Below the pieces are notes generated by a model that was given only the letters and a program-made list of their open reading frames with translations, was not told the DNA's origin and ran no database searches. A stretch of DNA of 7,282 nt, taken from NCBI GenBank assembly GCA_001776425.1, contig MFBN01000005.1, positions 1-7,282 of the forward strand, given 5' to 3'. A program made the position numbers and the translations under genes. Of this stretch, positions 3,906 through 7,282 are shown one piece after another. How positions within the stretch are numbered: position 1 is the stretch's first letter; each line of letters starts with the position of its first letter. This DNA comes from Candidatus Curtissbacteria bacterium RIFCSPLOWO2_01_FULL_37_9 (GTDB taxonomy: Bacteria > Patescibacteriota > Microgenomatia > Curtissbacterales > GWA2-41-24).

Positions 3906-5105
3906 CTATTCATACCTCAATGCCTCAATAGGTTCGAGTTTTGAAGCACGAAGAGCAGGAACAACACCAAAAATTATGCCTACTGCTACTGAAAAACTAA
4001 TTGCCAAGATAACAGCAAAAGGGGTGACAACAGCAGGCATAAACAGCCTGGCTGCCAATGTACCAATGGAAGCTAGAAGCAATCCAATTGCTCCGCCTGC
4101 AAAAGAAAGAGTTACTGCCTCGATTAAAAACTGTATAAAAATATCACCGGGTGCGGCCCCAACTGCTTTTCTCAACCCAATTTCTCTGGTTCTTTCGGTA
4201 ACCGAAACAAACATTATATTAGAAATACCAATTCCACCTACCACCAAAGAAATCGCAGCTATTCCCACAAAAACAACTCGTACAATTCCTAAAATTTGTT
4301 CTGCAATATTTAAACTTTCTTCCTGGGTTAAAACCGTAAAATCGTCATCAGTCAGCCTGTTTAAAAGTAATTTCTCGATATCTTTTTTAACGGTCGGAAT
4401 GATTTCGTTTGAGGAAGCTTTGACCAAAATCCATGTAGGCCTGTCAAATCCTATCTGGCGATTGGCGGTTTCTGCAGGCAAAATAACCATATTATCCTGG
4501 TCCTGACCGACGATTGACCCCTGTTTTTCCAAAACACCAATGATCTTGTATTTTTTACCCCTGACTGAAATTTGTTTATTTAAAGGGTTTACTCCCCCCA
4601 TCAATTTTTCGACAATCGTTTGACCGACAATTACCACTCTTTTGGCATTTTTGTTTTCATTCTCCGTAAAGAATCGGCCCTGCTTTACGTTATAATCACC
4701 AATTGCAAAAAAACTGGAATCGATAGCCAAAAAAATTACGCCTTTCCTTTTTCCCCCGCGATATTCTACCGAAGTAATAGACTCAATACCGGGTGTGACT
4801 GCCGAAATATTGTTAATTTCTCTCTTTATACGGTCTGCATCGGAAAATTTAAATTTGTTGGTTGACATTCCGGAACCTCCGGCCAAACCCCCGCCTTCAC
4901 CAAACTTGCCTGGAACAACATACAAAGTACCTGTACCCAATTTTTCAAATTGTGCGGTTATAGACTTTTGAAGCCCGGCTCCCAGTGAAATTAAAAGAAT
5001 TACCGAAGATACTCCAATGATAATTCCAAGCATAGTCAAAGCTGACCGGACCTTATTGCGTAAAAGTGCCGAAAATGCTGTCCTGAATGATTCAATAATA
5101 TCCAT
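3906..5105 (-). CDS. ABC transporter permease, MacB/YknZ-type (FtsX fold)
   Basis: This 399-residue membrane protein has the MacB permease layout: a first membrane helix at about 22-45 (LGIIIGVSSVILLISLGAG), a large extracytoplasmic domain (about 46-265) of the MacB periplasmic-core type, then three helices at about 272-298, 325-352 and 360-383 forming the FtsX-type core. The cytoplasmic loop ERTREIGLRKAVGA (304-317) is the family's coupling motif for the ATPase, and the end PALRASKLEPIEALRYE is typical. Length fits the family (about 400). Proteobacterial MacB fuses the ATPase to the permease; here they are separate genes, as in B. subtilis yknYZ. The ATG follows the ATPase stop with no bases between (TAAATG). 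It is the last gene of the operon. Working as a dimer, it should drive export by mechanotransmission; the substrate is unknown (peptide, lipoprotein or drug). Confidence 0.92.
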   Translation of the reverse strand: MDIIESFRTAFSALLRNKVRSALTMLGIIIGVSSVILLISLGAGLQKSITAQFEKLGTGTLYVVPGKFGEGGGLAGGSGMSTNKFKFSDADRIKREINNISAVTPGIESITSVEYRGGKRKGVIFLAIDSSFFAIGDYNVKQGRFFTENENKNAKRVVIVGQTIVEKLMGGVNPLNKQISVRGKKYKIIGVLEKQGSIVGQDQDNMVILPAETANRQIGFDRPTWILVKASSNEIIPTVKKDIEKLLLNRLTDDDFTVLTQEESLNIAEQILGIVRVVFVGIAAISLVVGGIGISNIMFVSVTERTREIGLRKAVGAAPGDIFIQFLIEAVTLSFAGGAIGLLLASIGTLAARLFMPAVVTPFAVILAISFSVAVGIIFGVVPALRASKLEPIEALRYE

Positions 5106-5789
5106 TTATCTATTTTTTTTGTCGCTTAAAACTTGCCCGTCTTTTATAGTAACGATTCTGTTAGTCTTTTTGGCAATATTGTTATCGTGAGTAACAAGTA
5201 CGATTGTTTTGCCTTGTTTATTCAATTGGGAGATAATATTAATAATCTGTTCACCTGTTTTTGTATCTAAATTGCCTGTTGGTTCGTCCGCTAATATTAT
5301 AGAAGGACCGCAAATCAAGGATCTGGCAATCGCAACTCTTTGCTGTTCTCCCCCGGAAAGCTGGGAAGGAAAACTGGATATTCTATGAGAAAGTCCCACA
5401 TCTTTTAAAAGTTTCATTGCCTTGCTTTTTCTTTCATCTCGTGAAACATTACTGTAGTTTAAAGGCAGCATTACATTGGCCAAAGCCGAGGTTCTGGGTA
5501 ATAAATTATAAGTTTGGAATACGAATCCAATTTCCCTGTTTCTTAACTTTGCTCGATCTTTTTCGGAAATATCTTTTGTTTTTTGCCCGTTGATGTAAAT
5601 AGCCCCTTTGGTAGGCACGTCTAAAAGCCCTAACAAGTACATTAACGTGGATTTACCGGATCCGGAAGGCCCGATAATTGAAAGAAACTCCCCTTTGTTG
5701 ATTTGAAGCGATATATTTTTTAAAACAATTGTCTTATTCGGAGCTTCTCCGAAAGTCTTAGTAATGTTTTTTGCAGAAACTACACTCAT
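5106..5789 (-). CDS. ABC transporter ATP-binding protein, MacB/LolD/YknY-type
   Basis: A complete 227-residue ABC ATPase: Walker A GPSGSGKST (40-48), Q-loop Gln92 in GFVFQTYNLLP, signature LSGGEQQRVAIARSL (144-158), Walker B IILADEPTGNLD with catalytic Glu169 and D-loop Asp175, and switch His201 in LVTHD. The G-F-V-F-Q and A-D-E-P-T-G-N-L-D forms are typical of the MacB/LolD/YknY subfamily that partners FtsX-fold permeases. It hydrolyses ATP on the cytoplasmic face to power the permease encoded directly downstream. Its ATG directly abuts the TGA of the adaptor gene upstream (TGAATG), and its TAA directly abuts the permease ATG. There is no separate ribosome-binding site, so translation is probably coupled across all three genes. 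No catalytic residue is missing. Confidence 0.95.
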   Translation of the reverse strand: MSVVSAKNITKTFGEAPNKTIVLKNISLQINKGEFLSIIGPSGSGKSTLMYLLGLLDVPTKGAIYINGQKTKDISEKDRAKLRNREIGFVFQTYNLLPRTSALANVMLPLNYSNVSRDERKSKAMKLLKDVGLSHRISSFPSQLSGGEQQRVAIARSLICGPSIILADEPTGNLDTKTGEQIINIISQLNKQGKTIVLVTHDNNIAKKTNRIVTIKDGQVLSDKKNR

Positions 5790-6875
5790 TCATATGGAAA
5801 AAATACCAATTATCTTTTGAATAAGACTTTTCTTATTAATTTGGTCAAATCCGGTAATCACCACTTCCTGGCCGGTTTCAAGCCCGGAAATTATTTGTAC
5901 ATCCAAATCGGATTCAATACCCAAATCAACATCTTTTTTTTGATATCCACCATCTGCCTTAATCCAGACTTGATTTTCATCAACAACTGCCTCAATTGGT
6001 ACAACTATTACATTATCCAGCGATTGAATTGTAATATCCGCTTCCCCATTCATCCCAAGTCTTATAATTTCCGGCGGATCAAGGCTAAATTTGACCTCAA
6101 ACACTGTTGATTCAGTCGAAGTAACAGTTCCCTGATTAGCGATTGACTTAACTTCTGAATCTATGGTTTTTTCCGGAAACGCATCAAGAATAATTTGGGT
6201 TTTTTGGTCTTCGTTTACTCTACTAATGTCTGTTTCGTCCACTTCGGCAGCAAAAACTAAATTTTTGTTATCACCAATTTTTGCAATTGCAGTTGTTGCT
6301 AAAATTTCTTCACCCGGAAGAACATCCAAATCTAATACGGTTCCGGAAATCGGCGAAAGCAAAACCGCATCTTTAAGATTCCTTTTTGCTTCAAGCCACT
6401 CGTCATAAGCTTTATTTTTCGTAGCTTCCGCAGCGGTTCTTTTAATACGGTTGTCGAAACTCTCGGCACCGGAGGCTTTACTAATATCGTCGTAAACTTT
6501 GGCCAGCTCTGCGTCGGCGGCTACAACATCCTGATTGGTTTGTCTTAAGGCAATCTCATATTTTTCCTTATCAAGCGAAGCTATAGCTTGCCATTTTTTA
6601 ACATAATCTCCTTCTTTAACCCCTACCCAGACAACTTTGCCGGAAACTGCGAAATGGACTGTTGATTCATCAAGCGCTTTTACTTTGCCTGTAGCAATAA
6701 TATTGGATTTTATTGATGACTCTTGTACAGGGACAGTTTTTATCTGGCTTAAATCAGCACTGCCTCTGGTTGCAATAAAAATACCAATTACAGCAATTAC
6801 AAAAATTAGGACCGCTTTTTTTGTTTTTAAAATACCGGGAAGCTTTTTGTAAAATAATTTAATTATTTTTCTCAT
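5790..6875 (-). CDS. membrane-anchored adaptor of the exporter (HlyD/MacA/YknX-like)
   Basis: This 361-residue protein has a positively charged N-terminus (MRKIIKLFYKK) and one membrane helix (about 21-36) anchoring an extracytoplasmic adaptor. After it come a split lipoyl-like domain (IIATGKVKALDES at 59-71, SGKVVWVGVKEGDYV at 78-92, closing at SPISGTVLDLDVLPGEEI from 174), a short helical hairpin between the halves (about 104-170), a beta-barrel (about 205-285, including VFAAEVDETDIS), and a membrane-proximal end with VVPIEAVV and GLETGQEVVITGFDQI. The length fits a YknX-type adaptor, and the short hairpin agrees with a cell lacking an outer-membrane TolC partner. It is the first gene of the three-gene operon. 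The start is ATG at 6875, preceded by GAGG five bases upstream, the only clear Shine-Dalgarno sequence in the window. MacA-like proteins stimulate the ATPase and gate the permease; the role here is inferred. Confidence 0.92.
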   Translation of the reverse strand: MRKIIKLFYKKLPGILKTKKAVLIFVIAVIGIFIATRGSADLSQIKTVPVQESSIKSNIIATGKVKALDESTVHFAVSGKVVWVGVKEGDYVKKWQAIASLDKEKYEIALRQTNQDVVAADAELAKVYDDISKASGAESFDNRIKRTAAEATKNKAYDEWLEAKRNLKDAVLLSPISGTVLDLDVLPGEEILATTAIAKIGDNKNLVFAAEVDETDISRVNEDQKTQIILDAFPEKTIDSEVKSIANQGTVTSTESTVFEVKFSLDPPEIIRLGMNGEADITIQSLDNVIVVPIEAVVDENQVWIKADGGYQKKDVDLGIESDLDVQIISGLETGQEVVITGFDQINKKSLIQKIIGIFSI

Positions 6876-6880
6876 TCCAG

Positions 6881-6884
6881 CCTC
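6881..6884 (-). promoter_or_regulatory. ribosome-binding site of the adaptor gene
   Basis: Minus strand GAGG, five bases (CTGGA) before ATG 6875. It stands out because nearly every other start in the window lacks such a site, and it fixes the adaptor start. Confidence 0.55.
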
Positions 6885-6899
6885 AAAATATATCCCATA

Positions 6900-6928
6900 A
6901 TTTTATCTATAAATCAATATTATTGCAA
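6900..6928 (-). promoter_or_regulatory. candidate promoter of the exporter operon
   Basis: Minus strand TTGCAA (6928-6923, 4/6), 17-bp spacer, TAAAAT (6905-6900, 5/6). It predicts a leader of about 18 nt carrying the GAGG site. A perfect TATAAT also occurs at 6963-6958 but without a -35. The surroundings are extremely AT-rich, so chance matches are likely. Confidence 0.4.
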
Positions 6929-6992
6929 ATAGATTATTTAATAGGTGCTTATATTTTATTATAAACTTCCGTAGCTAATATTAGATTAACTA

Positions 6993-7019
6993 TATAGAAT
7001 TTAAAAAAAATTTTCTATA
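6993..7019. repeat. AT-rich inverted repeat downstream of trmO
   Basis: TATAGAA (6993-6999) and TTCTATA (7013-7019) pair over 7 bp around a 13-nt A-rich centre. It lies 60 bp past the trmO stop in the 204-bp gap before the exporter operon. It could mark the trmO transcript end, but no U tract follows it. Confidence 0.25.
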
Positions 7020-7079
7020 AAGAATTTTTTGCTGAGGTTTTTAGACAGTTAACAAACTATTGAGGCTAATTAAGAAGAA

Positions 7080-7282
7080 TTAGAAAACAAGCCTATTTAT
7101 CCAAGAAGGAACTTTAACATTTTTTGCCAGATCATACTGAGGGTGATAAGGTTTTAAATCTAATATCGGTGTGCCGTTAACAATATCCAAACCCTTAACT
7201 TTTAAAACATTACCGCGTCTGGAAAGCATCTTTACTGTTGACATGGCAATCGGCACAGGCCGCTGAGGGCAACGGCAGGCAA
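7080..7282 (-). CDS. trmO: TrmO/TsaA-family tRNA (t6A37-N6)-methyltransferase, C-terminal part (start outside window)
   Basis: The minus strand is open from the right edge to TAA at 7082-7080, giving 66 residues that begin ACRCPQRPVPIAMSTVKML and continue RGNVLKVKGLDIVNGTPILD, then LKPYHPQYD. This matches the conserved core and end of the TrmO (YaeB/TsaA, formerly UPF0066) family, where R-P-N-P-I-G-x-S, G-N-x-L-x-V-x-G-L-D, D-G-T-P-[VI]-L-D and [IL]-K-P-Y occur in this order. TrmO uses SAM to methylate threonylcarbamoyl-adenosine at position 37 of certain tRNAs. Two usually conserved sites differ: RPVPIA instead of RPNPIG, and VNGTP instead of LDGTP, so it may be a divergent paralogue with another substrate. 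The protein ends soon after the core (DLAKNVKVPSWINRLVF), lacking the extra C-terminal domain of E. coli TrmO. It is followed by a 204-bp gap, so it is probably not in the exporter operon. Confidence 0.78.
   Translation of the reverse strand, partial: ACRCPQRPVPIAMSTVKMLSRRGNVLKVKGLDIVNGTPILDLKPYHPQYDLAKNVKVPSWINRLVF

Noticed and set aside
3928..3940. GGTTCGAG, resembling a tRNA T-loop box
   Set aside because: It falls inside the C-terminal coding region of the permease (EPIEALRYE) and no acceptor stem or anticodon arm can be built around it.
3883..4506. Plus-strand ORF of 207 codons
   Set aside because: Antisense shadow of the permease gene; the Thr/Ile/Ala-rich translation is the usual mirror of membrane helices.
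4620..4865. Plus-strand ORF of 81 codons
   Set aside because: Antisense to the extracytoplasmic domain of the permease, with no promoter or family match.
5817..6852. Three plus-strand ORFs (5817-6110, 6163-6408, 6637-6852)
   Set aside because: All lie antisense within the adaptor gene, which has a complete domain series; none has a recognisable feature.
3906..6875. Macrolide-resistance label (macA/macB) for the exporter
   Set aside because: Family resemblance only; the ATPase and permease are separate and no TolC is present, so a specific drug substrate is unsupported.
1..7282. CRISPR array or cas operon, given the Cas4-like nuclease
   Set aside because: No regularly spaced direct repeats and no cas1 or cas2-like gene were found on either strand.

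Overview
The window is AT-rich, densely packed and written almost entirely on the minus strand. Most start codons lack a Shine-Dalgarno sequence, genes are short and tightly coupled, and UGA is used as a stop (genes ending at 2971 and 5790), so the genetic code is standard. Together with the gene content (DUF763, DUF5680, a RecB/Cas4-like nuclease, a YknXYZ-type exporter) this suggests a Patescibacteria/CPR genome, perhaps Microgenomates-like. That assignment is inference; no phylogenetic marker is present.

Layout, left to right. (1) 1-301 (minus): N-terminal part of a DUF763 protein that runs off the left edge. (2) 437-1672 (minus): a two-gene unit, a class I O-methyltransferase with a TTG start followed after 6 bp by a PD-(D/E)XK nuclease with two Cys pairs. 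(3) 1673-2015: gene-free and very AT-rich, with a strong rightward promoter that faces no ORF and several small palindromes. (4) 2016-2637 (minus): a DUF5680 protein whose N-terminus lies in another reading frame, behind a near-consensus promoter placed for a leaderless mRNA. (5) 2755-3540 (minus): DNA-3-methyladenine glycosylase I (tag) coupled to a 70-residue unknown protein. (6) 3624-3863 (plus): the only plausible plus-strand gene, a small acidic unknown protein carrying a REP-like palindrome in frame. (7) 3906-6875 (minus): adaptor, ATPase and permease of a MacAB/YknXYZ-type ABC exporter, joined with no intergenic bases. (8) 7080-7282 (minus): C-terminal end of a TrmO/TsaA-family tRNA methyltransferase entering from the right edge.

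How the parts relate: the exporter genes should form one membrane complex that moves a substrate out of the cytoplasmic membrane. Tag and TrmO are housekeeping base-repair and tRNA-modification enzymes. The other genes look like independent small transcription units. The most unusual signals are promoters that place the transcription start at or within about 5 nt of the start codon (tag, DUF5680, the plus-strand gene), the DUF5680 frameshift, and the orphan promoter at 1705-1733.
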